A DNA stretch of 64,000 bases. It comes from JACKII01 sp041687435. Lineage in GTDB: Bacteria > Pseudomonadota > Alphaproteobacteria > Bin95. Positions 31,461 to 40,367 of this stretch are shown piece by piece. The notes under the pieces are model-generated. The model saw only the letters and a program-made list of their open reading frames with translations. It made no database searches and had not been told where the DNA came from. The stretch spans positions 124,001 to 188,000 of the forward strand of contig JAWLBX010000001.1 of the NCBI GenBank assembly GCA_041687435.1, read 5' to 3'. Position 1 is the first letter of the stretch. The number at the start of each line of letters is the position of its first letter. The position numbers and the translations under genes are program-made.

Positions 31461-33098
31461 ATGACCGACTACGGCAATTGGACACTGGTCCACCAAGTAC
31501 GCGAACAGGCCGCAGCGTTTGGCGAGCAGGTCTTTATGAGCTTTGGTTCCGGCGCGCCCGATTTAACATTTGCCGGATTAGACCGGCGCTCGGACGCTGT
31601 TGCCGCCGCGCTGAGAGACCGGAGTATCGGCGAGGCTGAACGGGTGATGATGCTGGTCAAAAATCGGGCCGAGTTTCTGATCGCCATGATTGGGATCATG
31701 AAATGCGGTGCGGTCTTCGTTCCGATCAACACGGAACTGCGCGGCGCCTTCCTGCAACACCAACTGCGCAACTGCGAGCCAGCCATTGTGATTTGTGAGG
31801 CCGGCTTGCTGGACGCCTTCGAAGGCGTTGACCCCGGGGAGGCGCTGCCGCACCACCTCGTGATCGTTGCGGGCGAACGGCAACCGGAAGCGCCGGCTGC
31901 GCTCAGCACTGCGTCGGTGGAAGCATGGGATGTGTTCGAGGCCTCCGGCTCTGCGGCCGAGGCCCCCATCTACTCGCCAACCAAAGACACCATCGCAGGC
32001 ATCATGTACACGAGCGGCACAACCGGCCCCGCGAAGGGTGTGCTGCTGCCGCATGGCCATTGCTACCTTTTCGGAGTTGGCTCCAACGGCGCGACGGGAC
32101 TGACATCTGACGACCTGTATTACGTTTCCATGCCGCTCTTCCACGTCAACGGCCTGTTCATCCAGGCAATGGCCGCCCACTTGGCTGGCGCGAGAGTGCA
32201 TTTGGTGGAACGCTTCAGCCCGAACCGATGGCTTGACGAAGTTATCGGCTGCGGTGCCACCATCACCAACCTGCTGGGCGTCATGCCGGAGTTTGTCTTC
32301 AACACTGCACCAAACGCACGAGACCGCGACCACGCATTGCGCCTCATCATGGCCGTGCCGATTGCGAAGGAATGGGGCCAGGCATTCGAGGAACGGTTCG
32401 GCGTCCGCTTCCTGCAGGGTTTCGGCATGACCGAATGCGGCATGCCGCTCTGGGGTGACCGCCACGACACAACCGCAGTTATCGGTGGCTGTCCCGGATA
32501 TGTGGACGAGCCCTACTACGACTTGCGGATCGCCAATCCGGAAACGGATGACCCGCTTCCGGTAGGCGAAGTTGGCGAACTGTTGATCCGCCCCAAGATC
32601 CCCGGCTGCTTTTCCGGCGGATATTATAAAATGCCGGAGAAAACGGTCGAAGCCTGGCGCAATCTTTGGTTCCATACCGGCGATGCCTGCCGCCAGGATG
32701 AGAAAGGGCAGTTCCACTATATCGACCGCATCAAGGACTGCATCCGCCGGCGGGGCGAAAACATTTCCGCCTTCGAGGTAGAGCAGGTGCTGAATGGCCA
32801 CCCGTTGATCGCTGAAAGCGCGGTCGTCGGAGTCAAGGTTGCTGGAGCCGGTGGCGAAGAAGAGGTGAAGGCCCTGATTGTGCCGGCGATGGGGGGGCCG
32901 AAGATCGGCTATGTTGAGCTTCTGGACTTCTGCGCAGCGCGCATGCCGCGCTATGCAGTGCCGCGTTTCGTCGAATTCATCCCAACACTGGACAAAACCG
33001 CTTCCGGCAAGCTTCGCAAGGGCGACCTTCGCGATGCCGGCATAACGGCGGAAACCTGGGACCGCGAGAGCGTCGGCTACATGCTCTCGCGGCGGTGA
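31461..33098 (+). CDS. AMP-dependent acyl-CoA synthetase/ligase
   Basis: A 545-residue ANL-family enzyme that activates a carboxylic acid to the acyl-adenylate and then the CoA ester. Motifs are the P-loop-like MYTSGTTGPAKGVLLPHGH, FLQGFGMTECGMPLWG, WFHTGDACRQDEKG, YIDRIKDCIRRRGENISAFEVE and the C-terminal catalytic Lys in DKTASGKLRKGDLR. It resembles crotonobetaine/carnitine-CoA ligase-like proteins, but the acid cannot be named. The ATG at 31461 is preferred to an in-frame GTG at 31446. The convergent EthD-like gene ends only seven bases beyond its stop. Confidence 0.92.
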   Translation: MTDYGNWTLVHQVREQAAAFGEQVFMSFGSGAPDLTFAGLDRRSDAVAAALRDRSIGEAERVMMLVKNRAEFLIAMIGIMKCGAVFVPINTELRGAFLQHQLRNCEPAIVICEAGLLDAFEGVDPGEALPHHLVIVAGERQPEAPAALSTASVEAWDVFEASGSAAEAPIYSPTKDTIAGIMYTSGTTGPAKGVLLPHGHCYLFGVGSNGATGLTSDDLYYVSMPLFHVNGLFIQAMAAHLAGARVHLVERFSPNRWLDEVIGCGATITNLLGVMPEFVFNTAPNARDRDHALRLIMAVPIAKEWGQAFEERFGVRFLQGFGMTECGMPLWGDRHDTTAVIGGCPGYVDEPYYDLRIANPETDDPLPVGEVGELLIRPKIPGCFSGGYYKMPEKTVEAWRNLWFHTGDACRQDEKGQFHYIDRIKDCIRRRGENISAFEVEQVLNGHPLIAESAVVGVKVAGAGGEEEVKALIVPAMGGPKIGYVELLDFCAARMPRYAVPRFVEFIPTLDKTASGKLRKGDLRDAGITAETWDRESVGYMLSRR

Positions 33099-33105
33099 CG
33101 CCAAT

Positions 33106-33411
33106 TCACAGCATCTGGCAAACGTCGATCACTTCACGGGTACGCACGACGCGGTCCTGCCACACCCGGTCAAACTCTGCGATCAGGGCCTTGATACCGT
33201 CGCCGGCCAGAACCTCGCGGGCACGGGCCAAGTCGGGAAACTCATAAAGGGCAATGTGAATGCCGGGCGTCACATCGCTCCAGCCGCGGCGGGCCGAAAG
33301 TGCCTGAAAGGCCTTCTTAGCATCGGGCAGATGCTCGGTTTCGTACCAATGTTCAAAACCGGGACGGTCGGCCTCCGGCACCTTGGCATGGACGATGAGA
33401 TAGGCGGTCAT
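33106..33411 (-). CDS. small EthD-like/dimeric alpha-beta barrel protein
   Basis: A 101-residue protein with the features of the ferredoxin-like dimeric barrel group: an N-terminal strand AYLIVHAKVP, the helix GFEHWYETEHLPDAKKAF, a strand HIALYEFPD and a second helix DGIKALIAEFDRVW. The motif HWY-xEHLP is typical of EthD-like and related proteins. These often bind small aromatic or acyl intermediates, or act as non-catalytic partners. The ATG at 33411 is the natural start; the open frame continues far upstream antisense to the luciferase-like gene, which I regard as a shadow. It diverges from that oxidoreductase, so a shared pathway is plausible. Confidence 0.75.
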   Translation of the reverse strand: MTAYLIVHAKVPEADRPGFEHWYETEHLPDAKKAFQALSARRGWSDVTPGIHIALYEFPDLARAREVLAGDGIKALIAEFDRVWQDRVVRTREVIDVCQML

Positions 33412-33600
33412 GGGCGAAACTCCTGTCGGTCCCGGTGATAACCCGGGCGCAGTGTGCCGCGCCACCCCACACAAAAGCAACCAAGCAGGATCGTCCGCAG
33501 AAAACCTAGCGTCCCGCCCTCGCTTTTGCTGCGGCGGGATGGCAGACTGCCTACCAGGAGTGCGACAAGCGCCCAACGCAACCTTTGGAGGAACTTGCTC

Positions 33601-34704
33601 ATGAAATTCGGTCTGTTCACCATGCCCTCGCATCCGCCGGAGCGGAGTCTGAAGGACGGGCACGAGTTCGACCTGATGACCTTTCGCTGGCTCGACGAAT
33701 TGGGCTTTTCGGAAATCTGGATCGGCGAGCATCACACGGCCCCCTGGGAACCTCATCCCTCCCCCGATCTGCTGATCGCGCAGTCGATCAAGGAAACCAA
33801 GAATATCCGCATCGGACCGGGCGGCTTTCTGCTGCCCTACCATCACCCGGCGGAATTGGCCAACCGCGCGGCCATGCTCGACCACCTGTCCGATGGACGG
33901 TTGAATTTCGGCATTGCCGCCAGCGGCTTGCCGAGCGACTGGCAGTTGTTCAACGTCGACGGCATGAGCGGCCAGAACCGCGATATGACGCGGGAAGCAT
34001 TGGACATCATCCTGAAAATGTGGACGGAGGAAGAATTCGACCACAAAGGCAAATACTGGCACGTAACCAAGGGCGGCGAAATGTTCGGCTTTTTGCGGCC
34101 GCACATCAAGCCATTGCAGGATCCCCACCCGCCGATCGGCGTCGCCGGCCTGTCGAAGAATTCCGATACGCTGAAGATGGCGGGCGAGCACGGCTTCATG
34201 CCGATGAGCCTGAACCTGAACCCAGCCTATGTCAGCAGCCACTGGGATGCGGTGGAGGAAGGCGCGCGCAAAAGCGGGCGTACGCCGGACCGTGGCGAGT
34301 GGCGGATGGTGCGCGAAATCTTCGTCGCCGAAACCGACGAGAAAGCCTGGGATCTTGCCGTCAACGGGATGATGGGCCGGATGATGGGCGAGTATTTCTT
34401 GCCGCTGCTGTCAAATTTCGGCTTCCTGGAATACCTGAAACATGACCCCAGCGTGCCGGACAGCGACGTCACGGTCGAATACTGTGCGAGGCACAACTGG
34501 CTCATCGGCTCACCCAGTACGGTCGCCGAAAAGATCGAAAAGGTCTATGAGGAAGTCGGCGGCTTTGGTCAGTTGCTGGTGTTCGGCTTCGACTATGCCG
34601 ATAAGCCGGAGGTCTGGCGCAATTCCCTGGAAATGATCAAGAAGGAAGTTGCGCCGAAAATTGCCCATCTCGACCCATCGACCAAGTCGGTGGCGGCAGA
34701 ATAG
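33601..34704 (+). CDS. luciferase-like (LLM class) flavin-dependent oxidoreductase
   Basis: A 367-residue TIM-barrel protein of the luciferase superfamily, longer than the one at 5879. It starts MKFGLFTMPSHPPERS, then has LDELGFSEIWIGEHHTAPWEP, IGPGGFLLPYHHPAELANRAAMLDHLSDGRLNFGIAASGLPSD, and near the end HNWLIGSPSTVAEKI. The EHH motif and length fit the limonene-monooxygenase/alkanal-monooxygenase alpha-like group, which uses reduced FMN and oxygen. Start ATG follows GGAGG at 33587-33591. It diverges from the small EthD-like gene, and a strong terminator lies directly after it. The flavin reductase partner is not in the neighbourhood. Confidence 0.92.
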   Translation: MKFGLFTMPSHPPERSLKDGHEFDLMTFRWLDELGFSEIWIGEHHTAPWEPHPSPDLLIAQSIKETKNIRIGPGGFLLPYHHPAELANRAAMLDHLSDGRLNFGIAASGLPSDWQLFNVDGMSGQNRDMTREALDIILKMWTEEEFDHKGKYWHVTKGGEMFGFLRPHIKPLQDPHPPIGVAGLSKNSDTLKMAGEHGFMPMSLNLNPAYVSSHWDAVEEGARKSGRTPDRGEWRMVREIFVAETDEKAWDLAVNGMMGRMMGEYFLPLLSNFGFLEYLKHDPSVPDSDVTVEYCARHNWLIGSPSTVAEKIEKVYEEVGGFGQLLVFGFDYADKPEVWRNSLEMIKKEVAPKIAHLDPSTKSVAAE

Positions 34705-34715
34705 CGGCAAGAATA

Positions 34716-34757
34716 ACCCCGGGCGACGCAGTCAAGCGTGGTCCGGGGTCTTTGTTC
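34716..34757 (+). terminator. intrinsic terminator after the luciferase-like gene
   Basis: Outer arms ACCCCGG (34716-34722) and CCGGGGT (34743-34749) plus an inner four-base stem (ACGC/GCGT) form a bulged hairpin 12 bases past the stop. It is followed by a T-rich tail (34749-34756). Confidence 0.7.
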
Positions 34758-34815
34758 AGGCACCGCAGCGACAGGTGCGTTAGTGCTCCGCCAGCGGAAT
34801 AGCCGACAAGCGTTG

Positions 34816-35151
34816 TTAGGCAGCCGCCGGGGTAACGCCTTTTTCTTTCAACAAATCTTCCAACTCACCCGACTCGTACATCTCGCGGATGATATCGCAG
34901 CCGCCAACAAACTCGCCTTTGACATAAAGCTGCGGAATAGTCGGCCAGCTGGAAAATTCCTTGATCCCCTCACGAATGCCCATGTCTTCCAGGACGTTCA
35001 CGCCCTGAAATGGAACACCGACATGGCTCAACACCTGAACCACTGCAGCGGAAAAGCCGCACTGCGGGAACATTGGCGTGCCCTTCATGAACAGGACGAC
35101 ATCGTTGGTATCGATGGTGGACTGGATTTGCTCGTGGACCGGGTTTGACAT
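34816..35151 (-). CDS. grxD: monothiol glutaredoxin (CGFS type, Grx4 family)
   Basis: A 111-residue class II monothiol glutaredoxin. The active site CGFS is at residues 31-34 in PMFPQCGFSAAVV, with the glutathione-binding WPTIPQLYVKGEFVGGCDII. Such proteins bind a glutathione-ligated [2Fe-2S] cluster and pass it to apoproteins, usually together with a BolA protein. The bolA gene is directly upstream on the same strand (38 bases apart), so the partners are probably co-expressed. The strand continues from purL, a conserved alphaproteobacterial order. Confidence 0.96.
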   Translation of the reverse strand: MSNPVHEQIQSTIDTNDVVLFMKGTPMFPQCGFSAAVVQVLSHVGVPFQGVNVLEDMGIREGIKEFSSWPTIPQLYVKGEFVGGCDIIREMYESGELEDLLKEKGVTPAAA

Positions 35152-35189
35152 GACGGCCTCCTAGGGGCAGGTGCGATTGAGAACTGATC

Positions 35190-35429
35190 TTAAGTGTTAT
35201 CGGGCACGGACGTTTGCAATGCAAGAGCATGCAATTCGTTGCCCATACGCCCTTGCAGAGCCTTGTAAACCATCTGGTGTTGCTGGACGCGATTTTTACC
35301 CATGAACGCCGCAGAGGTGATTTGCGCCGCGTAATGATCACCGTCACCGGCTAGGTCCTGAATCGTAACCTGAGCGTCCGGAAAGGCCTCTTTGATCAGC
35401 GTCTCAATATCGTGGGCGGCCATCGGCAT
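35190..35429 (-). CDS. bolA: BolA family protein
   Basis: A 79-residue BolA protein of the short BolA1-like type. It has IETLIKEAFPDAQVTIQDLAGDGDHYAAQITSAAF, the helix-turn NRVQQHQMVYKALQGRM and the closing strand HALALQTSVP. The conserved His in QHQMVY can ligate the bridging Fe-S cluster with CGFS glutaredoxins. The ATG at 35429 has AAGGA eight bases before it; a second ATG six bases downstream (35423) is possible. Flanked by purL and grxD on the same strand, fitting a role in Fe-S trafficking or regulation of iron status. Confidence 0.95.
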   Translation of the reverse strand: MPMAAHDIETLIKEAFPDAQVTIQDLAGDGDHYAAQITSAAFMGKNRVQQHQMVYKALQGRMGNELHALALQTSVPDNT

Positions 35430-35462
35430 GGGCTTCGGTCCTTCCGGTTTCAGTTCTTGGAT

Positions 35463-37706
35463 TCAGACTGTGGCATTGGCAAAAGCGGGCAGCCAACTTT
35501 CATGCGCAGAGCAGAGCGCATCCAACGATATTGGATGCTCACCGTTCAGTGTCAACGCGTCGCCGCCAGTCCCGCCGACCAACGCGGCCGGGACACCAGC
35601 CGACCCGGCCATGTCCAGCACCTCAGCGGCTTTGGCCGTGGCCAGCAGATAACGCCCCTGGTCCTCGCCAAACAGGACGCCAGCACCAGCAGCGCTCAAG
35701 GCGAGATCGAGCCCGATACGGCTGGCGAGCGCCATTTCCGCCGCCGCAACCAACAGGCCGCCATCCGACAGATCATGGCACGCTTCGACCAGGCTCTTCT
35801 CAATCAGACCACGGACGCACTCTCCGTTACGCTTCTCTGCTGAAAGATCGACTGGCGGCGGAGGGCCGGCCTTTGCACCGGATCGGCCGAGCACGTCACG
35901 CAGATAGGCCGAACAACCGAGATGGCCCATGCCGGCGCCGATCAGAACGAGATCCAGGCCCGAGTCACGGTATGCGATGCTGACCGCCCGGCGCAGATCG
36001 TCGAGCACGCCAAGCCCGCCAACCACCGGCGTCGGCAAGATCGCCTGACCATTGGTCTCGTTGTACAGCGAGACATTGCCGGAGACGACTGGGAACTCCA
36101 ACGCACCGGCAGCCTCTGCCATACCCTGGGTACAGCCGACGAACTGGCCCATGATCTCGGGACGCTCCGGCGAGCCGAAATTCAGATTATCGGTGATAGC
36201 CAGCGGTTTTGCACCAACGGCGATCAGGTTGCGGTACGCCTCCGCCACCGCCTGCCGCCCGCCCTGCACGGGATCCGCCTCACAATAGCGCGGCGTGCAA
36301 TCACTCGTCAGCGCCAACGCGCGAGCGGTGCCGTGGACGCGCACGAGCGCGGCGTCGCCGCCGGGGCCAATGCCGTTCACCACGAGGCTGTCGCCCATGA
36401 CGGAGTGATCGTACTGCTCCCAAATCCAGCGCTTGGAAGCACCATTGGGCCCGCCAATGAGTTTGGTCAGCGCCACATGCCAGTCGTCAAGCGCCGGCAG
36501 GCTGCTCGGATCGATAGCGGCACAAGGTTCCGTTGCCACCCAGGGCCGATCGTATTCCGGCGATTCGTCGGCCAGCGGCGGGATCGGCACGTCCGCAACT
36601 GCAGTTCCATCCCAGGTCAGCACCATGCGCCCGGATGGCGTCAGCTTGCCAATGACGGCAAAATCCAGTTCCCACTTGCGGAAAATCGCCTCGGCAACAC
36701 CCTCCTGCCCGGGCTTAAGCACCATCAGCATGCGTTCCTGGCTTTCGGAGAGCATGATTTCGTAGGGACGCATGCCGGTTTCACGCATCGGCACGCGGTC
36801 CAGCGCCAACTCGACACCAAGGCCGCCCTTGCTGGCCATCTCGAAGCTGGAGGAGGTCAGGCCGGCGGCGCCCATGTCCTGAATGGCAACAATGGCGTCG
36901 GTCGCCATCAGCTCCAGGCATGCCTCAATCAGCAGTTTCTCGGTGAACGGATCACCGACCTGCACCGTCGGGCGCTGCTGCTCTGCCTCATCATCGAACG
37001 TAGTGCTGGCCATGGTGGCGCCGTGGATGCCATCGCGGCCGGTCTTGGCGCCAACATAAACGACAGGATTGCCGGCCCCCTCCGCCTTGGCCGTAAAAAT
37101 GCGGTCAGCCGGCGCGATGCCGACAGCCATGGCATTGACCAGCGGATTACCGTTGTAGGACGGGTCGAACTCGCATTCGCCCCCGACCGTCGGTACGCCG
37201 ACACAATTGCCGTAGCCTCCAATGCCGCGCACCACGCCTTCCACCAAGTGGCGCGTTTTCTGGTGTTCGGGATCGCCAAACCGCAGTGCGTTTAGGATAG
37301 CGACCGGGCGTGCGCCCATCGTGAACACATCGCGCAGAATGCCGCCAACGCCGGTCGCGGCCCCCTGATAGGGCTCGATAAAGCTCGGGTGGTTGTGGCT
37401 TTCCATTTTGAAGCAGGCCGCAAGCCCATCGCCAATCGCAACCGCGCCGGCATTTTCACCCGGCCCCAGGATCACCCACGGCGCCTTGGTCGGAAACTGG
37501 CGCAGCCATTTCTTGGATGATTTGTAGGAGCAATGCTCGCTCCACATCACCGAGAAAATCCCCAGTTCCAGAAGATTGGGCGCGCGCCCGCAAATCTCGC
37601 ACGCACGGGCATACTCAGCCGGGCTCAGCCCCTGTGCCAAGCCATCCGCCTCGGTCGAGGCCTGGATATCCGGCAGGTTCGCTGCCTTCAGGCGGGTGTC
37701 GTTCAT
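35463..37706 (-). CDS. purL: phosphoribosylformylglycinamidine synthase subunit PurL
   Basis: A 747-residue small-type PurL, the synthase subunit that makes FGAM from FGAR, ATP and ammonia delivered by PurQ. Visible blocks are GIFSVMWSEHCSYKSSKKWL, KMESHNHPSFIEPYQGAATGVGGILRDV, AIQDMGAAGLTSSSFEMA, GNPLVNAMAVGIAPADRIF and KSLVEACHDLSDGGLLVAAAEMALAS. The absence of a fused glutaminase domain and the separate purS and purQ identify the three-subunit form. The ATG at 37706 overlaps the purQ stop by one base (TGATG). Part of the purC-purS-purQ-purL operon. Confidence 0.97.
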   Translation of the reverse strand: MNDTRLKAANLPDIQASTEADGLAQGLSPAEYARACEICGRAPNLLELGIFSVMWSEHCSYKSSKKWLRQFPTKAPWVILGPGENAGAVAIGDGLAACFKMESHNHPSFIEPYQGAATGVGGILRDVFTMGARPVAILNALRFGDPEHQKTRHLVEGVVRGIGGYGNCVGVPTVGGECEFDPSYNGNPLVNAMAVGIAPADRIFTAKAEGAGNPVVYVGAKTGRDGIHGATMASTTFDDEAEQQRPTVQVGDPFTEKLLIEACLELMATDAIVAIQDMGAAGLTSSSFEMASKGGLGVELALDRVPMRETGMRPYEIMLSESQERMLMVLKPGQEGVAEAIFRKWELDFAVIGKLTPSGRMVLTWDGTAVADVPIPPLADESPEYDRPWVATEPCAAIDPSSLPALDDWHVALTKLIGGPNGASKRWIWEQYDHSVMGDSLVVNGIGPGGDAALVRVHGTARALALTSDCTPRYCEADPVQGGRQAVAEAYRNLIAVGAKPLAITDNLNFGSPERPEIMGQFVGCTQGMAEAAGALEFPVVSGNVSLYNETNGQAILPTPVVGGLGVLDDLRRAVSIAYRDSGLDLVLIGAGMGHLGCSAYLRDVLGRSGAKAGPPPPVDLSAEKRNGECVRGLIEKSLVEACHDLSDGGLLVAAAEMALASRIGLDLALSAAGAGVLFGEDQGRYLLATAKAAEVLDMAGSAGVPAALVGGTGGDALTLNGEHPISLDALCSAHESWLPAFANATV

Positions 37707-38398
37707 CACAGGACTTCCGCAATCGACTGGAACAGGGCAAGGCCGTCGCAAGAACCAAGGGCTGGCTCCACAGCCCGTTCCGGATGCGGCATCATCCCGA
37801 GCACGCGCCCGGTTTCATTGTAAATGCCGGCAATATTTTCAACAGACCCATTTGGGTTTGCATTCGGACCAATACCGCCATCATGCCCGCAGTAACGGAA
37901 GGCGATCCGATCCTCCCCTTGCAAACGGGCGAGCGTTTCCGGGTTGGCAAAATAATTGCCATCGCCATGCGCCACCGGCACGTTCAAAACTTGGCCCTTG
38001 GTATAATGGCTGGCATACGGCGTATTCGTGCGCTCCACCCGCAGATTGACACTGCGGCAGACGAATTTCAGGCCGGCATTTCGAATCAGCGCGCCAGGCA
38101 ACAGGCCGCTCTCCGTCAGCAAATGGAAGCCATTGCACACTCCGAGCACGGCAACGCCCCGCTTGGCGGCCGCCACAACCTCCCGCATGACCGGACTATG
38201 GGCAGCGATGGCACCGCAGCGCAGATAGTCGCCATAGGAAAAACCGCCCGGCAGAAAGATCAGGTCCAGTGGCGGTAATTCCGTATCCTGATGCCATATC
38301 ATCTGCGGCTGGCGCCCGGCCACCATAGCCAGGGCCACCGCGCCATCCCGGTCGCAATTCGATCCCGGAAACACCACCACGCCAGCACGAAAACTCAT
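37706..38398 (-). CDS. purQ: phosphoribosylformylglycinamidine synthase subunit PurQ
   Basis: A 230-residue class I glutamine amidotransferase that supplies ammonia to PurL. It begins AGVVVFPGSNCDRD, has PGGFSYGDYLRCGA, the nucleophile Cys in VLGVCNGFHLLTE, and the catalytic His and Glu in GMMPHPERAVE near the C-terminus. Normal length. Its stop overlaps the purL start, and it lies four bases after purS, so the three subunits are translated from one message in close coupling. Confidence 0.97.
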   Translation of the reverse strand: MSFRAGVVVFPGSNCDRDGAVALAMVAGRQPQMIWHQDTELPPLDLIFLPGGFSYGDYLRCGAIAAHSPVMREVVAAAKRGVAVLGVCNGFHLLTESGLLPGALIRNAGLKFVCRSVNLRVERTNTPYASHYTKGQVLNVPVAHGDGNYFANPETLARLQGEDRIAFRYCGHDGGIGPNANPNGSVENIAGIYNETGRVLGMMPHPERAVEPALGSCDGLALFQSIAEVL

Positions 38399-38402
38399 TG
38401 GC

Positions 38403-38651
38403 TCAGGCGTCCAACAACTCGACCGAGAAATCCTCGATCACCGGATTGGCCAACAGCTTCTCCGCCATGGCTTTTGCCTGCGCCTCGGCCACGCCACGGT
38501 CATCCGTGGCAAGGTCCAATACGACAAGCTTGCCTTGCCGAACGGCATCGACGCCATCGAAGCCCAAATGGCCCAGAGCCTTGCCGATTGCCTGACCCTG
38601 CGGGTCCAGGACACCGGTTTTTAGCATCACACGAACTTCTGCCCGTATCAT
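38403..38651 (-). CDS. purS: phosphoribosylformylglycinamidine synthase subunit PurS
   Basis: An 82-residue PurS. It reads AEVRVMLKTGVLDPQGQAIGKALGHLGFDGVDAVRQGKL, then a helix with AEKLLANPVIEDFSVELLD. PurS bridges PurL and PurQ in the FGAM synthase complex. The ATG at 38651 gives the standard family length; the reading frame continues upstream into purC sequence but has no matching start. Located between purC and purQ with gaps of seven and four bases. Confidence 0.95.
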   Translation of the reverse strand: MIRAEVRVMLKTGVLDPQGQAIGKALGHLGFDGVDAVRQGKLVVLDLATDDRGVAEAQAKAMAEKLLANPVIEDFSVELLDA

Positions 38652-38658
38652 CACAGCC

Positions 38659-39450
38659 TCAAACGGTTTTGGAATCATCATCGGAAGGAGTGGCATCCGA
38701 CAGCGAGGTGATATCGGCAGGCCCCATTTCCTGAAGGATGCCCAAGCGCCGCGCGACCTCTTGGTAGGCCTCCCGCAATCCACCCAGATCCTTGCGGAAG
38801 CGGTCCTTGTCCATGCTGTCGTTGGTCTTGATGTCCCAAAGGCGGCAGCTGTCGGGTGAAATCTCATCCGCCAGCACGATGCGCACATCCTCCGCCGTAT
38901 AAAGACGCCCGAACTCAACCTTGAAATCGATCAACTTCATGCCCGCCCCCATGAACAGGCCGGACAGGTAATCGTTGATCCGCAGCGCCAGATTGAACAT
39001 GTCGTCCAATTCCGGCGGGCTGGCCCAGTTGAAAGCGGTAATATGCTCTTCCGTAATCAGCGGGTCGCCCAATTCGTCCGACTTGTAATAGTACTCGACG
39101 ATGGACCGCGGCAGCGGCGTGCCTTCCTCCTGCTGAAACCGCTTGGCGAAACTGCCGGCGGCCACATTCCGAACCACCACCTCAACCGGTACGATCTCTA
39201 CCTCGCGAATCAATTGCTCCCGCATATTGAGACGTTTGATGAAATGGGTCGGGATGCCGATTTCCTGCAACCGCAGCATGACGAATTCGGAAATGCGGTT
39301 GTTGAGCACGCCCTTGCCGGTGATGACATCATGCTTCTGGGCATTGAAGGCCGTGGCGTCATCCTTGAAATACTGGATCAACGTGCCGGGTTCCGGGCCT
39401 TCGTACAAGACCTTGGCCTTGCCCTCATAGATACGCCTGCGGCGGGCCAT
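38659..39450 (-). CDS. purC: phosphoribosylaminoimidazole-succinocarboxamide synthase
   Basis: A 263-residue SAICAR synthetase. It begins RRRRIYEGKAKVLYEG, then has YFKDDATAFNAQKHDVITGKGVLNNRISEFVMLRL, VVRNVAAGSFAKRF, KLIDFKVEFGR and LADEISPDSCRLWD. It joins aspartate to CAIR using ATP. A short serine/aspartate-rich tail (TSLSDATPSDDDSKTV) extends beyond the usual end and is probably disordered. First gene of the purine operon on the minus strand; the promoter should lie in the 85 bases before NRDE, but I see no good match. Confidence 0.96.
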   Translation of the reverse strand: MARRRRIYEGKAKVLYEGPEPGTLIQYFKDDATAFNAQKHDVITGKGVLNNRISEFVMLRLQEIGIPTHFIKRLNMREQLIREVEIVPVEVVVRNVAAGSFAKRFQQEEGTPLPRSIVEYYYKSDELGDPLITEEHITAFNWASPPELDDMFNLALRINDYLSGLFMGAGMKLIDFKVEFGRLYTAEDVRIVLADEISPDSCRLWDIKTNDSMDKDRFRKDLGGLREAYQEVARRLGILQEMGPADITSLSDATPSDDDSKTV

Positions 39451-39535
39451 GGGTGAGTCCTAGAGCAAAAAGGTTTCAAAGGGTATTCTTAGCACGCTGC
39501 ACTGCAACGCGTCACGGCTTATCAAGTCGCGGCCA

Positions 39536-40279
39536 TCAGGGGGCCACGGGCTCGAAATCCGTTCCCTCCGGATGAAGGCTGGAAAACTCCCAGACCGGGG
39601 CTCCCCGGCGCGGCAATGCCACCAGCGACCGGGATACGGTGCCGAAACCCCATTCGGTTTCTACGGTCATGGCTCCGTTCGGATCGCCGACACCCGGGCC
39701 TGTCTCCGTCGATTCCAGCAAGGCGCGCCATTCCTGCCAATCGCCCATAGCGGGGTCCGGGGGATTTGCTGCACGGAACCGGGGAAGATAAAACGCCGCG
39801 CGGTCCGAATGTTCCGCGTCGTTGAGATCCCACGCGGTCAACATGGCGATGCCTTCAGGCAATGACTCCACGGTTATTTGCCCTGCTCCCAGCCCCTTGA
39901 GCCAGAAGCCTTCTTCAGCATCCGCCACAGCCATGTTGAAACTTCGATAGAGACCGGCATCGATCTGACTAAGATTTTGCATCGCCGCGCGCGCGGATTC
40001 GGCATCCAGTCCGCGAAGAACCAGCTCGCCACGGCTCCGCTTCCCTTCTGCCGCCCCGAGGGAACCCCGGCGATTGAGAATCGCAACCACCACCCCGTGA
40101 TCATTGACGCCAAGCCACGAGCCGCCTGCCTCATGGTCCAGCCCGGCGCGCGTATGGGGGCGATCGGGCCAATGGCGGCCTGGCGGCGACCAGGCGCGGC
40201 CGCGCATCTCGTCGCGATTGGCGGCCAAAAGGAGCGGCCAATCATGGCCGGGGCGGCGAAGGGTGACGACTGTACACAT
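39536..40279 (-). CDS. NRDE (TANGO2-like) family protein
   Basis: A 247-residue protein of the NRDE family, related to eukaryotic TANGO2. After the initiator comes Cys2 (MCTVVTLRR), the usual N-terminal nucleophile position of the fold, followed by the name-giving motif AANRDEMRGR, GGSWLGVNDHGVVVAILNRRG, SRGELVLRGLDA and FYLPRFR. The ATG at 40279 was chosen so that the cysteine is second; an upstream ATG at 40300 is also in frame. Function is unproven in bacteria; TANGO2 relatives have been linked to haem or lipid handling. It diverges from the ATPase zeta gene. Confidence 0.85.
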   Translation of the reverse strand: MCTVVTLRRPGHDWPLLLAANRDEMRGRAWSPPGRHWPDRPHTRAGLDHEAGGSWLGVNDHGVVVAILNRRGSLGAAEGKRSRGELVLRGLDAESARAAMQNLSQIDAGLYRSFNMAVADAEEGFWLKGLGAGQITVESLPEGIAMLTAWDLNDAEHSDRAAFYLPRFRAANPPDPAMGDWQEWRALLESTETGPGVGDPNGAMTVETEWGFGTVSRSLVALPRRGAPVWEFSSLHPEGTDFEPVAP

Positions 40280-40367
40280 GGGATAGAACGCTGATCGCAT
40301 TGCTCAAGAGGGACAGGGTCGCTATATGCCACCATATGGTGACAACCGGCAAAGGGTTCTGCTTGGC

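Noticed and set aside
31578..33104. Open frame of 508 codons antisense to the acyl-CoA ligase at 31461
   Set aside because: The sense frame has all ANL-family motifs; the antisense protein matches no family I know and has a biased composition.
33512..33539. Inverted repeat TCCCGCC/GGCGGGA upstream of the luciferase-like gene
   Set aside because: Simple G/C arms with a 14-base loop are expected by chance in this composition; no supporting promoter context.
33412..34242. Upstream extension of the EthD-like frame, antisense to the luciferase-like gene
   Set aside because: Only the last 101 codons look like a protein; the family start and divergent promoter space fit the ATG at 33411.
35922..37295. 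Open frame of 457 codons antisense to purL
   Set aside because: It overlaps conserved PurL motifs throughout; its length is explained by the GC-rich third positions of purL.
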